In this document: piece after piece, positions 18,639 through 27,273 of the stretch | Numbering within the stretch: position 1 is the stretch's first letter | Layout: each line of letters opens with the position of its first letter | DNA from: UBA5951 sp009936885 | GTDB lineage: Bacteria > Pseudomonadota > Alphaproteobacteria > Puniceispirillales > Puniceispirillaceae | Direction: 5' to 3' | DNA: 64,000 nucleotides | Assembly (NCBI GenBank): GCA_937996625.1 | Contig: CALKVA010000007.1 | Span: 59,094-123,093 of the forward strand | Notes under the pieces: model-generated | Told to the model about the DNA's origin: nothing | What the model saw: only the letters and a program-made list of their open reading frames with translations | The model's database searches: none | Position numbers and translations under genes: made by a program

Positions 18639-19204
18639 GACGGTAGAACATCTGTTAAATATAGGTCTAATGTCGAAATGATAAAATCAGCAATTTTTTG
18701 AGTTTCATTCATATTAAACCGAGGTATTTGCAAGCCCTTTATCTCATCATCCGATACCATTGCTAATATTGTTTTATCCTCCAAAAATAATAAAGGAGAC
18801 CGGTTTGCCTCACGCCAAACTTCCAATTTTGGGATAGCCTCTTTTTTAAATCCTTCCACAAGCACAAGCGTTGCAGGCTCAAGGCGGTGTAATAATTCTG
18901 TAAGGCTTGGCTCTCCTTCAAGTTTATTTTCGGCAAACAAAGCCGAGCGACCAATAGAAGACACCATCACCTGACGAGAGCCTGCCTCGCGAAGGCGATA
19001 ACTATCTTTACCTTCATGATCTGCCTCAAAATGTTGATGAGCATGTTTTACAACAGCTATTTCAATATTTCTCTCGCAAAAACAGCGAATTAATTTTTCT
19101 GCAAGGGTTGTTTTTCCCGAGCCAGAGAAACCAGCAACACCAAAAATAGCGCCATGTCCGGTAGTTCTAGAAAGAGACCGCATTTCATTAAGAACAGCAC
19201 TCAT
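18635..19204 (-). CDS. mobB: Molybdopterin-guanine dinucleotide biosynthesis protein MobB
   Basis: A 189-residue P-loop GTPase-like adaptor. The Walker A motif GFSGSGKTTLAEKLI lies near residues 25-39, followed by VVKHAHQHFEADHEGKDSYRLREAGSRQVMV, the characteristic MobB segment. LVLVEGFKKEAIPKLEVWR near 113 is also diagnostic. MobB assists MobA in guanine dinucleotide formation. It sits 8 bp after moaA and overlaps moeA by 4 bp. Confidence 0.93.
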   Translation of the reverse strand: MSAVLNEMRSLSRTTGHGAIFGVAGFSGSGKTTLAEKLIRCFCERNIEIAVVKHAHQHFEADHEGKDSYRLREAGSRQVMVSSIGRSALFAENKLEGEPSLTELLHRLEPATLVLVEGFKKEAIPKLEVWREANRSPLLFLEDKTILAMVSDDEIKGLQIPRFNMNETQKIADFIISTLDLYLTDVLPS

Positions 19205-19212
19205 CTTCTTAT

Positions 19213-20217
19213 CTATCCTCCGGTGACACTCATATGTCTTGAGACAGCTTGATTGGATAAGCCCCGCTCAATTGCAAAATCATGCCCCAACGGCTTGCGA
19301 CTTATAGCTTCTATAATGGCAGATTTTAACCCCTCTTTTCCGCCTGAGCGAAGCGCAAGGGCAAGATCGGCATTGTCATCTTGTCCAAGACATAAATATA
19401 ATTGTCCCGTACATGTCATTCTAACGCGGTTGCAACTCTCGCAAAAATTATGCGTCAGTGGCGTAATAAAACCAAGGCGCTGTCCTGTCTCGCCAACATT
19501 GAAATATCTAGCAGGCCCGGATGATTTATGTCCACTTTCATGCAGACTGAAACTCTCTGAGAGTTTGTTTTGCACTTCACTGACAGACATATATTGATCT
19601 AGCCGGTTCTCACTGCCAATATCTCCCATTGGCATTACCTCAATTATTGTCATATCAAAGCCCTGCTCACCCGCCCAAATTAACATTGAAGATAGCTCGT
19701 TATCGTTAATGCCCTTTAATGCGACTGTATTGAGTTTGATTTTCAAGCCTGCTTTTTTTGCTGCAACCAGCCCCTCTAATACAACATCAAGCTTTCCCCA
19801 CCGTGTGATCTGAGTAAATTTTTCTGGCTGTAATGTATCTATTGAGACATTGATGCGCCTTACCCCAGCATCAAATAAAGGCACTGCATATTTATATAGC
19901 TGGCTTCCATTTGTGGTAATGGTAACTTCTTCTAGATTTTGGTTTTCTACCTGTGCCCCTAAATGATTAATTAGATGCATGATATTGCGCCTTACCAGTG
20001 GCTCTCCTCCAGTAAGACGTATTTTTTTGGTGCCTAACTCAATAAAGCTATCACATACTTCTGCAATTTCTTCTAATGTAAGCAGCTCTTTTTTTGGCAG
20101 AAATGTCATTTGCTCTGCCATGCAATATACGCATCTGAAATCACACCTATCTGTAACCGATATGCGCACATAATCCACTATGCGTCCAAACGGGTCTATC
20201 AGCTGGTTTTGTTGCAT
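19213..20217 (-). CDS. moaA: GTP 3',8-cyclase, MoaA
   Basis: A 334-residue radical SAM enzyme that catalyses the first step of molybdenum cofactor synthesis from GTP. The N-terminal SAM cluster motif is CDFRCVYC (about 25-32). The C-terminal second cluster is CESCNRVRMTCTGQLYLC (near 257-274). The terminal double Gly (VTGG) needed for activity is present. KIRLTGGEPLVRR and VTITTNGSQL are typical of MoaA. It is the first gene of the operon. moaC, moaB/mogA and moeB are not in this cluster. Confidence 0.96.
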   Translation of the reverse strand: MQQNQLIDPFGRIVDYVRISVTDRCDFRCVYCMAEQMTFLPKKELLTLEEIAEVCDSFIELGTKKIRLTGGEPLVRRNIMHLINHLGAQVENQNLEEVTITTNGSQLYKYAVPLFDAGVRRINVSIDTLQPEKFTQITRWGKLDVVLEGLVAAKKAGLKIKLNTVALKGINDNELSSMLIWAGEQGFDMTIIEVMPMGDIGSENRLDQYMSVSEVQNKLSESFSLHESGHKSSGPARYFNVGETGQRLGFITPLTHNFCESCNRVRMTCTGQLYLCLGQDDNADLALALRSGGKEGLKSAIIEAISRKPLGHDFAIERGLSNQAVSRHMSVTGG

Positions 20218-20352
20218 CTGAGAATTCCATTAAAATGCGGGTTATACATAACTCATTTCATACCGCTACCATGAAGTAGCGTTTTTGACAAAAAATAAAC
20301 TACTCAAATATATAATTTCAGTGATTTTTACCACCCTTAAGGACAAAAGCCT

Positions 20353-21189
20353 TTACCGACCTGCATTAATCACTTTGCTTGCCATTAGCCTGTCATATTT
20401 TTCAATAAGCTGTTCTGCTTTTTTTAAAATGGGTTTATCTATCATTCTTCCTTCGTGCTGTATCACCGCTTGGTTAGCTGTTACTGCCACCAGTTCTTTA
20501 GCCTTTTCATAGTCATCCTCACTAGGCAGAAAAATTGACTGTGCCGGTTTTACCTGACTTGGGTGAATAAGCAACTTTCCTCCAAATCCGCGTCTTTTTG
20601 CATCCTCGCAATCTAACTTTAGCTGACCTATCTGCGAGATATCTGCGGTGACGCAATCAAGCGGGGCCGCTTTGCCATGCAGCTTGCTTTGCAATACAAG
20701 GTCAGCACGATACGGTGCCAATAAAGAGATATCTGCCTCACAACCCAAATCAGTTGAGAAATCAAAATGCCCAAACGCGCATCCAATAACGTTTTCATGC
20801 TGCATCAAGGCACTTGTTTGTGCGAACCCCTTTACGGTTTCAATGAGGCATAAAATCTGTCTTGTACCGCTATGCTGCTCAAGCCATTGGGTAATAGCAT
20901 GCGGATCCTCAGATTTGGAAAGCATAATCCCAACCTCTCCACATTTCTTAAGACAGGCAAGATCATCCCGAACAAAAGGACTATCCAAATCATTTACCCG
21001 AACAAATAAATTACACCCCTGTTTATCAAACCCTAACAGATTTTCTCTTGCTACCTGCTTTTGTGACTGAGAGACTGAATCCTCCAAATCAATGATAATG
21101 GTATCAGCGCCAGACTGAATTGCTTGCTCAAACCTATCAGAGCGGGTACCTGGCACAAATAATGGTGTTATTGGCATGAATGTAGTCAT
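20353..21189 (-). CDS. HpcH/HpaI (CitE-like) acyl-CoA lyase
   Basis: A 278-residue CitE-like TIM barrel. Visible motifs: LFVPGTRSDRFEQA (about 9-22), DTIIIDLEDSV (29-39, Mg-binding acids), FVRVND (CoA/substrate Arg), CLIETVKGF (metal Glu), GHFDFSTDLG and FGGKLLIHPSQV. Relatives cleave malyl-CoA, citramalyl-CoA or related thioesters. It overlaps by 4 bp (ATGA) with the upstream MaoC-like hydratase, an arrangement seen in itaconate/mesaconate degradation and citramalyl-CoA lyase modules. No CoA-transferase partner is in the window, so the substrate stays open. Confidence 0.82.
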   Translation of the reverse strand: MTTFMPITPLFVPGTRSDRFEQAIQSGADTIIIDLEDSVSQSQKQVARENLLGFDKQGCNLFVRVNDLDSPFVRDDLACLKKCGEVGIMLSKSEDPHAITQWLEQHSGTRQILCLIETVKGFAQTSALMQHENVIGCAFGHFDFSTDLGCEADISLLAPYRADLVLQSKLHGKAAPLDCVTADISQIGQLKLDCEDAKRRGFGGKLLIHPSQVKPAQSIFLPSEDDYEKAKELVAVTANQAVIQHEGRMIDKPILKKAEQLIEKYDRLMASKVINAGR

Positions 21190-22031
21190 ATGAATACCTC
21201 CCCTTTCATTGTGATTTTTCTGCTCTCATCACAACAATAAACAATCAGACTTTTGCCATCAGTTTCTTCTGCAACCGATAGGCAAACCACCTGCCCCGCA
21301 AAAAGTGGCGAGAGGTTTTTATATATAAATCGGGTAGGCACCGCTCCTAGATGACGCGCAGCCATATTTAATAACCAACTTGCCTGCAACGGTCCATGTA
21401 CAACTATACCTGGCTGTCCTTCTGATGTTTTTGCGTGAGTTACATCATAATGAATTCGGTGCCCATTAAAAGTTAGGGCAGAATAGCGAAATAGTAATAT
21501 AGGATCGGTATTAAAACTGGCCTTTATCACAAGGCTCTCAGGCAATTTCTCTGAATCCCCTTTTCTTGTGATCTTATTTAGATAATTTTGGCTGTCTTCT
21601 TTAAACACCAAACGCTGAATTTCAGTTAAAAACTTCTTATTTTGGACAAAGAATTCATGGGTTATAGTCAGAAAACACAGCTGGCCTGAAGAGCCTGATT
21701 TATGTTGTATATTTGTTACCATCGAAGTTTTATCAACCACATCACCAGGTTGAAATATATCTGATATATGTAACTCCCCCCCTGCCCACATCCTGCGCGG
21801 ATACCTAATGGGGGGAAGCATACCGCCTAATTTAACATGCCCGTCTAACCCAAGATTTCCAGATGGCTCTAGCTCTGGGCCAAGACACCAATGAATACCA
21901 AGTGGCGTTGGCACGTCATTATAGAGATGACCATCCAAGGTTACCTTAAACTGTTCTATAAGCCTGCTGGCAACTTGGTCGCTGCATTCGCGTATCTGTG
22001 CTGTCCAGCCCTCAAAAGTTATGCCTGTCAT
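21186..22031 (-). CDS. MaoC-type acyl-CoA hydratase (mesaconyl-CoA hydratase-like)
   Basis: A 281-residue double hot-dog protein. The N-terminal half (about 1-150) includes the GMLPPIRYPRRMWAGGELHISDIFQPGD stretch typical of the FAS1-like dehydratase and mesaconyl-C4-CoA hydratase group. The C-terminal half has RYSALTFNGHRIHYD, the usual hydratase segment with catalytic Asn/His. It would hydrate an unsaturated acyl-CoA to the hydroxyacyl-CoA that the coupled CitE-like lyase could cleave. The gene sits 6 bp after a glutathione S-transferase gene in the same operon. Confidence 0.8.
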   Translation of the reverse strand: MTGITFEGWTAQIRECSDQVASRLIEQFKVTLDGHLYNDVPTPLGIHWCLGPELEPSGNLGLDGHVKLGGMLPPIRYPRRMWAGGELHISDIFQPGDVVDKTSMVTNIQHKSGSSGQLCFLTITHEFFVQNKKFLTEIQRLVFKEDSQNYLNKITRKGDSEKLPESLVIKASFNTDPILLFRYSALTFNGHRIHYDVTHAKTSEGQPGIVVHGPLQASWLLNMAARHLGAVPTRFIYKNLSPLFAGQVVCLSVAEETDGKSLIVYCCDESRKITMKGEVFI

Positions 22032-22037
22032 TTAATT

Positions 22038-22658
22038 CTAATTCACCTTCTTATCTGGTGCTGTAATATCAAAACCTCGTAAATTCAAAGCCATCTCCTG
22101 ATACCATTTTGTCAAGGCCGGCCTGTCCTCAGACCAATTAAAAACATTTCTAAATGATAAATAACCTAGACAGGCTGTCAGCGTTATTGCGGCGCCTGCA
22201 TAAGGCTCAACAGAGTGCCATTTGGAAATGTTTTGCTCTAAATAATCACATCCATTTTTTAGTTTTTCCTGATGACGAGATCGCCATAATTCCGGCACTG
22301 GCTGGTCGCCTGAATATCTTTGGGCATATACCCAAAGAATGGCTGAATCAATCAGTCCCTCGCCAAGAGCGGCCTGTGTAAGCGCTATATCTCTTGCATC
22401 ACCTGACTCTGGAAACAAAAACTTATCAGACTGGCGTTCTAGAAAATCCATGATGACCCTGCTATCATAGAGCGAAGTGCCATCTTGCTTTATTAATACA
22501 GGAATTCTGCCAGTGGGGTTTTGATTATACAGCGTATCTTGTGGATCGCTGGTATCTGCATTTTCAATAGTAACTTTATTCTCCAAACCTAGATGATGTG
22601 CACAAAGTAATATTTTGCGTACGTAAGGAGAGGCTTTACTATATCGTAATTTATACAT
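22038..22658 (-). CDS. Glutathione S-transferase family protein
   Basis: A 206-residue GST. The thioredoxin-like N-terminal domain has the SPYVRK active-site segment (about 10-15), GRIPVL with the cis-proline and LYDSRVI, the glutathione gamma-Glu contact. An all-helical C-terminal domain follows. Substrate is unknown. It is first in a three-gene operon with the MaoC-like hydratase and CitE-like lyase, where GSTs can act as isomerases or detoxifiers of electrophilic CoA thioesters; that role is inference. Confidence 0.87.
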   Translation of the reverse strand: MYKLRYSKASPYVRKILLCAHHLGLENKVTIENADTSDPQDTLYNQNPTGRIPVLIKQDGTSLYDSRVIMDFLERQSDKFLFPESGDARDIALTQAALGEGLIDSAILWVYAQRYSGDQPVPELWRSRHQEKLKNGCDYLEQNISKWHSVEPYAGAAITLTACLGYLSFRNVFNWSEDRPALTKWYQEMALNLRGFDITAPDKKVN

Positions 22659-22916
22659 GTTCTTCCTATTCTTCTGGTTATATTTAGTTTTGTAAGATTA
22701 TTTTAAAACGCGGCTGTGATTACAAGCTATTATATCTGAATGCATATTTCCAGATTACCAATTTTCAGAGGTCAGTCTAGCGATACTTGACGGATTGAAA
22801 TTTTTTCAGTGCTAGAACACACATCGTACAACAATTTTTATTATCAATAAAAATGTTAAATCGCTATACAACTTGTTTTATTCTGCCTATGTTTTGCAAG
22901 CTTTAAAACTGTTAAA

Positions 22917-23951
22917 ATGAGAATGATTATGGATACTCCTTTAAATATTTGTTTTGTTAGTATTGGTGCAAATGGAAGTGCTATTGCAGCTGACATGATA
23001 GCTGCTGGCGTTGATATGAGCTGCTATGACTCTTGGCCTTCTCATGTCGAGACCATTCAAAAAGAAGGGCTCAATATTCAACTGCCAGATGAAACTAAAA
23101 CTCAAGAACTTCCTATTTATCATTTATGCGAATTAGCTGAGAGGGCAGAGCCATTTGATATTATTTTTATGGCTTCAAAATCATATGACACCAAATGGAT
23201 TGCCGAGCTTATAAAACCACATTTAGCAGAAGATGGTATTTTAGTGTCCCTACAAAATGGAATGACCACTGATGATATCTGCCAAATTATATCAGAGGAG
23301 CGCGTTCTAAGCTGCGTTGTAGAATTATCGTGCGAGCTATTTACCCCCGGTCAGATAAAGCGCAATACTCCAAATAAGAAAACTTGGTTTGCAATTGAAC
23401 ATAAAAATAATCGTCATCTTCCCATCATTTTCGAAATGCTTAAACATGCTGGCACAGTGGTAAAAGTAGATGATATTCAATCTGCAAAATGGATGAAGCT
23501 ACTTGTGAATTCTATGAGCCTTGGGCCATTTGCTATCCTTGGGCGGCCTGTACAAGAAGGACTAAACACCACAGGAATGAGAGAGCTAATTCTTAAAATT
23601 GGAGAAGAAACCCAAAAAATAGGTGATATGCTTGGCTTCACCCCCTATCCCATTATGGGGTTGAGCGAGAGTGAGGTAAATACGGCTAATGATTTACCAG
23701 CATTGCTTATGGATACTCTTGCAGGGCATATCGGGCCTTCTGCACAGGATTGCATCTTGCAGGATTTTGTGAGAGGGCGGCGCACAGAAATAGAAACTAT
23801 CAATGGATTTATTGTGGAAAAAGCCAAAGAAGCTGGGATAGAGGCACCCTATAATCAGGCAATTATTGAAATGGGTCAAAAAATCAAACAAAAAGAGTTA
23901 GATTTAGGGCTAGATAATGTTGAACATCTAGCAGCTTTAATGAGCAAATAA
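22917..23951 (+). CDS. 2-dehydropantoate 2-reductase family (PanE/ApbA-like) protein
   Basis: A 344-residue ketopantoate reductase-fold protein. The N-terminal NADP motif is altered to SIGANGSAIAADM (about 14-26; classical is GxGxxG). The middle has ILVSLQNGM and the linker, and the C-terminal helical domain contains the AKWMKLLVNS segment with the catalytic Lys. Many such paralogues reduce other 2-oxoacids, so pantothenate synthesis is only one option. The start is ambiguous: ATGs at 22917 and 22929. The 3' end abuts the convergent Sco gene. Confidence 0.78.
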   Translation: MRMIMDTPLNICFVSIGANGSAIAADMIAAGVDMSCYDSWPSHVETIQKEGLNIQLPDETKTQELPIYHLCELAERAEPFDIIFMASKSYDTKWIAELIKPHLAEDGILVSLQNGMTTDDICQIISEERVLSCVVELSCELFTPGQIKRNTPNKKTWFAIEHKNNRHLPIIFEMLKHAGTVVKVDDIQSAKWMKLLVNSMSLGPFAILGRPVQEGLNTTGMRELILKIGEETQKIGDMLGFTPYPIMGLSESEVNTANDLPALLMDTLAGHIGPSAQDCILQDFVRGRRTEIETINGFIVEKAKEAGIEAPYNQAIIEMGQKIKQKELDLGLDNVEHLAALMSK

Positions 23952-24542
23952 TCATCTGCTAGCTAGTCGAAGCAATTTCTGCTTCACAACTTTACTATCT
24001 TCCTTCCATGCTATTGTGCCTGCAAAATCGCCTGTGTGAGATAGCATAAAGACTGTGCTTGTGTGATCGATTGTGTAATCCCCGTCAGAGGTTGGTATTT
24101 TTTTTCGGTATATACCCCATGATTCCGAAAGCGATAAAACCGCATCAATATCCCCGGTTATACCGGTTATCCGCTCCCCAAAATAAGGCAGATAATCTGC
24201 TAATTGCTGAGGGGTATCCCTCTCTGGATCCAGCGTTACAAAATAAATGGGAATTTGAAGGTTAAGCTCTTCGGTTAATCTGGTTAAATCAACAAGCGTA
24301 GTTGGGCACACTTCTGGACAATAGGTAAACCCAAAAAAAAGCAATGACGGCTTGCCTTCAAATACCGTTTGATAAATTGGCATGCCATGATGGTCAATGA
24401 GTGAAAAAGGAGCGCCAATTGAAAAGCCTGGCTGCGGTATGTGCTTGCGCGCCAATTGGTCACTCACCACAAAAATAAGCGCTGATACTGCAAGAACAGC
24501 AAATAAAAGCAGTTTTTTTCTAGACCAGAAGAACGCCATCAT
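23952..24542 (-). CDS. SCO1/SenC/PrrC family copper chaperone
   Basis: A 196-residue membrane-anchored thioredoxin-fold protein. One N-terminal transmembrane helix (about 10-27) is followed by a Sco domain with the copper-binding FTYCPEVCP motif (CxxxC, near 73-79) and the conserved His in YTIDHTS near 160. Sco proteins deliver copper to cytochrome c oxidase subunit II or act as thiol oxidoreductases. No oxidase genes are nearby. Confidence 0.92.
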   Translation of the reverse strand: MMAFFWSRKKLLLFAVLAVSALIFVVSDQLARKHIPQPGFSIGAPFSLIDHHGMPIYQTVFEGKPSLLFFGFTYCPEVCPTTLVDLTRLTEELNLQIPIYFVTLDPERDTPQQLADYLPYFGERITGITGDIDAVLSLSESWGIYRKKIPTSDGDYTIDHTSTVFMLSHTGDFAGTIAWKEDSKVVKQKLLRLASR

Positions 24543-24816
24543 AATTCCCTATTTTTTTGATTCCCCACTATAGGATATCAAGATATATAGACATAATCTA
24601 AGGCAGTTAAATACCTCTTTTTAACGTTTTAGCAAAACCGATAAAACGCAGTTAACTAAACTTCAATTTATTCTTACGATAGAAATCTTTGCCTAACATT
24701 CTGAATTGACGAAATTTTTATCAATTAAATATTCTCTTTTATCGATAAAATAAGTATCATTCAGCTAAAATAATGCTAAATTATAAGTATCGTTAAAAAA
24801 TATTATGGAGCAATGG
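24543..24816. other. Divergent AT-rich intergenic region (Sco / MBL hydrolase)
   Basis: About 270 bp between divergent genes, very AT-rich, with no open frame. It ends in GGAG at 24807-24810, which serves as the ribosome binding site for the MBL-fold gene. Confidence 0.4.
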
Positions 24817-25698
24817 ATGACAGATTCACGAAAAAATGTAAGACCAGAAATTTACCAATTTGGATTGGGAAATTTCAAAATCACCAACATTTTAGATGGG
24901 TATTTTCATCGCGAAGACATGCATCCTTTTACCGCAATGAACGCAAGCGCAAGTGAAATAGAGGCTATAGCAAAAGAGCACCTGCTTCCCTACCCTAAGT
25001 TAGAGCATAATTTTGTGCCAACCCTAATTGAAACACCAGATGCGCTTATTGCGTTTGACCCAGGTTTTGGCAAGCGAGCACCTGGTCCCACTGCTGGCTG
25101 GTATAACCAACTTCTAGAAAAGACAGGATACAGCCCAGATGAAGTAACACATGTCGTCATATCTCACGGGCATCCAGACCATATTGCTAATCTTATCACA
25201 GACGGCGCACCGACTTTTAAGCATGCTGAAATTATAATCAGCAGAACAGAATATGAGTTCTGGACTGGCAACTCGGCCATCCCAGATTTCAGAGGGCCAA
25301 CACGGCAAATGTTTCAAGAAATCGTTGTACCGCTTGCTGATAGATGCAGGTTTATTGAACCTGATGCTTCGATAGTAGAGGGACTTACTGCCTTAAATGC
25401 GTTTGGGCATTCGGCTGGTCATATGGCATTTCATGCTGAGAGTGACGGCAATGAGCTAATGATATTATCAGATACCATCGCTCATTATGCTGTATCTCTT
25501 GCTAATCTTGAGTGGCAGTTCTCTATGGATGATAACCCAGAAATGGCTGTTGAGTCGCGCAAAAGAATTGTTGGAATGGCGGCTTCAAGTAAAGCACCGA
25601 TTATTGCGTTCCACATGCCATTTCCATCTGTTGGTTATATAGAGAAAACTAATTCTAATTTTAGATGGGTGCCGTCAACTTACCAAATGAACATTTAG
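24817..25698 (+). CDS. MBL-fold metallo-hydrolase
   Basis: About 293 residues of the metallo-beta-lactamase fold. The metal-binding motif SHGHPDHI lies near residue 110-117, a second histidine in FGHSAGH near 198-204, and the third-ligand Asp in LSDTIAHY near 218. The closing AFHMPF supplies the final His. The family hydrolyses lactones, thioesters or related bonds; the substrate is unknown. The ATG at 24817, 6 bases after GGAG, is preferred over the ATG at 24805, which lacks a site. Its end lies 4 bp from the convergent FliL-like gene. Confidence 0.85.
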   Translation: MTDSRKNVRPEIYQFGLGNFKITNILDGYFHREDMHPFTAMNASASEIEAIAKEHLLPYPKLEHNFVPTLIETPDALIAFDPGFGKRAPGPTAGWYNQLLEKTGYSPDEVTHVVISHGHPDHIANLITDGAPTFKHAEIIISRTEYEFWTGNSAIPDFRGPTRQMFQEIVVPLADRCRFIEPDASIVEGLTALNAFGHSAGHMAFHAESDGNELMILSDTIAHYAVSLANLEWQFSMDDNPEMAVESRKRIVGMAASSKAPIIAFHMPFPSVGYIEKTNSNFRWVPSTYQMNI

Positions 25699-25702
25699 AA
25701 AA

Positions 25703-26338
25703 TCATAACTGTCCATCATTCATTGCTAGCTCGAAGAAGTGCACATGGTCAACAAAGTAACGGGCCTCCTGTTTTTCTAAAACTTCGTTTATTATAAATT
25801 TTATTTTGTTTGATGTGAACTCAAGATTTTCTGAACCTATAAAATCGCTCTTTTTCATATCACCAAGAGAGTTTAAAACTGCGGAGACCATCATGGGTTC
25901 AAACGCTGACATCTGCATTTGATAGTTTTCACCAACTGTACTCGCAAGGTAGCTAGAAATCGCGATGTCGGCACGAATGATAGTATCAACCTCACTCTGA
26001 ACATTAGTGACAAAAGTCGTTAAAATTTTATAATAATAATGTTCGTTCCAAATAATCAATCCATCTTCAGATATCGTGTTAGTAGGCACCTGAGTTTGAT
26101 TGTCTGATTTATTATCTTCAAAAGCTAAATCAAGACCAACTAAACCCAGATCTACACCGCCAAGCTTAGCTTTGAGAGCTAATGACTTCATTATCTCTTC
26201 TGAAGATGGCTGATGAGGCGAAAATAAAGTATGAGATAAAACAAACAAAAGCGTAACAACTACCATCGGAGTAGCTATTAGGAATCCCATTAGTAGTTTA
26301 CTATTGCCTGTTATCTTGCCTAATAAATTCTTTAGCAT
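25703..26338 (-). CDS. FliL-like membrane-anchored protein
   Basis: A 211-residue bitopic protein: short cytoplasmic N-terminus, one transmembrane helix (about 16-38), then an acidic linker and an extracytoplasmic domain. The C-terminal half resembles FliL: YYYKILTTFVTNVQSEVD (FliL YY-L..F-vNL strand), the two long strands/helices after it, and IKFIINEVLEKQEARYFVDHVHFFELAM, close to FliL's C-terminal INEVL...V-V-FTEF segment. FliL supports the flagellar stator, but no other flagellar gene is in the window, so the present role is unknown. Assignment is by pattern recognition and moderately sure. Confidence 0.55.
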   Translation of the reverse strand: MLKNLLGKITGNSKLLMGFLIATPMVVVTLLFVLSHTLFSPHQPSSEEIMKSLALKAKLGGVDLGLVGLDLAFEDNKSDNQTQVPTNTISEDGLIIWNEHYYYKILTTFVTNVQSEVDTIIRADIAISSYLASTVGENYQMQMSAFEPMMVSAVLNSLGDMKKSDFIGSENLEFTSNKIKFIINEVLEKQEARYFVDHVHFFELAMNDGQL

Positions 26339-26488
26339 CGATTTCCCAGACTATTTATTTTGCCTGATTGAATTTGATTTATCGTCGATCACATTATTAT
26401 TCAATTATCATGCCAACTTTTTGAAAAATTGAGATAAGAAAAGTTTGCATTCATTTAAAATCACCAATATTAACTCATTTGCACTAGA

Positions 26489-27259
26489 TTAATCCGCTGT
26501 CCATCCCCCATCAATAAGCAAAGAAGTACCTGTAATCATGGCGCTTGCATCTGATGCAAGGAATACTACCGCTCCCATTATATCCTCAATTTCTGCGACA
26601 CGGCCTAGCTTTATCTTGCTTTCAATCCATTTCTTTCGCTCAGGGTTTGCAAAGGTAGATTGGCTAAGCGCTGTTCTAACAAAAGTAGGGCAAATTGTAT
26701 TAACGCGTATTTGACGCGCTCCCCATTCAATTGCCTGTGACTTTGTATATCCCTCTGCGGCATGCTTGGTTGCACAATATACGGCTCTGTCAATACCGCC
26801 TACCACTGCCATCTGAGATGATATTGTCATTATTGAGCCAGGCTTTCCTGCATTGATTAGCTGTTTTGCAACAGCCTGATTTAGAAAATAGCCTGCTTTG
26901 ATATTGAGTTCACAAACAGCATCAAAATCTTCAATGCGCGTCTCCAAGCTTGCCCCGTGGCGTGCCATTCCAGCACTATTTACCAATATATCAAATGGTG
27001 GCTTGCTTTCAATAATCTCTCTTGTTGCGCTAATATTGGTTATATCCATTGGACAGGCTGTTGCATCCCAGCCAATGGAGGTCATTTGGCTTTGCAATTC
27101 GAGCAGGCTATCCTTAGAACGAGCCGCCAGTGTGACAGAGGCACCTGCCTCGCATAATGCTACCGCACACCCAACACCAATACCAGATGAGGCGCCTGTA
27201 ACCAAAGCTCGTTTTCCAACTAACTTAAAAGAGGGTGTGCGTGGCAGTGATGTGTCCAT
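26489..27259 (-). CDS. Short-chain dehydrogenase/reductase
   Basis: About 256 residues, classical SDR. The cofactor motif TGASSGIG lies near residues 20-27, NSAG near 95, the catalytic Ser in TISSQM, and the YCATK active site near 160. C-terminal MITGTSLLIDGGW is typical. A longer frame starts at 27373, but MDTSLPRTPSF at 27259 is preferred: it has AGGGG upstream and begins 15 bp after the stop of the HisD-like gene, consistent with a two-gene operon. In sulfopropanediol pathways an SDR pairs with a HisD homologue; that parallel is inference. Confidence 0.88.
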   Translation of the reverse strand: MDTSLPRTPSFKLVGKRALVTGASSGIGVGCAVALCEAGASVTLAARSKDSLLELQSQMTSIGWDATACPMDITNISATREIIESKPPFDILVNSAGMARHGASLETRIEDFDAVCELNIKAGYFLNQAVAKQLINAGKPGSIMTISSQMAVVGGIDRAVYCATKHAAEGYTKSQAIEWGARQIRVNTICPTFVRTALSQSTFANPERKKWIESKIKLGRVAEIEDIMGAVVFLASDASAMITGTSLLIDGGWTAD

Positions 27260-27273
27260 GTTACAAGCCCCTA

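Noticed and set aside
20255..20285. Terminator for the CitE/MaoC/GST operon (hairpin CGCTAC-TTCATG-GTAGCG)
   Set aside because: The 6-bp stem is perfect, but it reads equally on both strands, lacks a following T tract on the minus strand and could be an operator for moaA instead.
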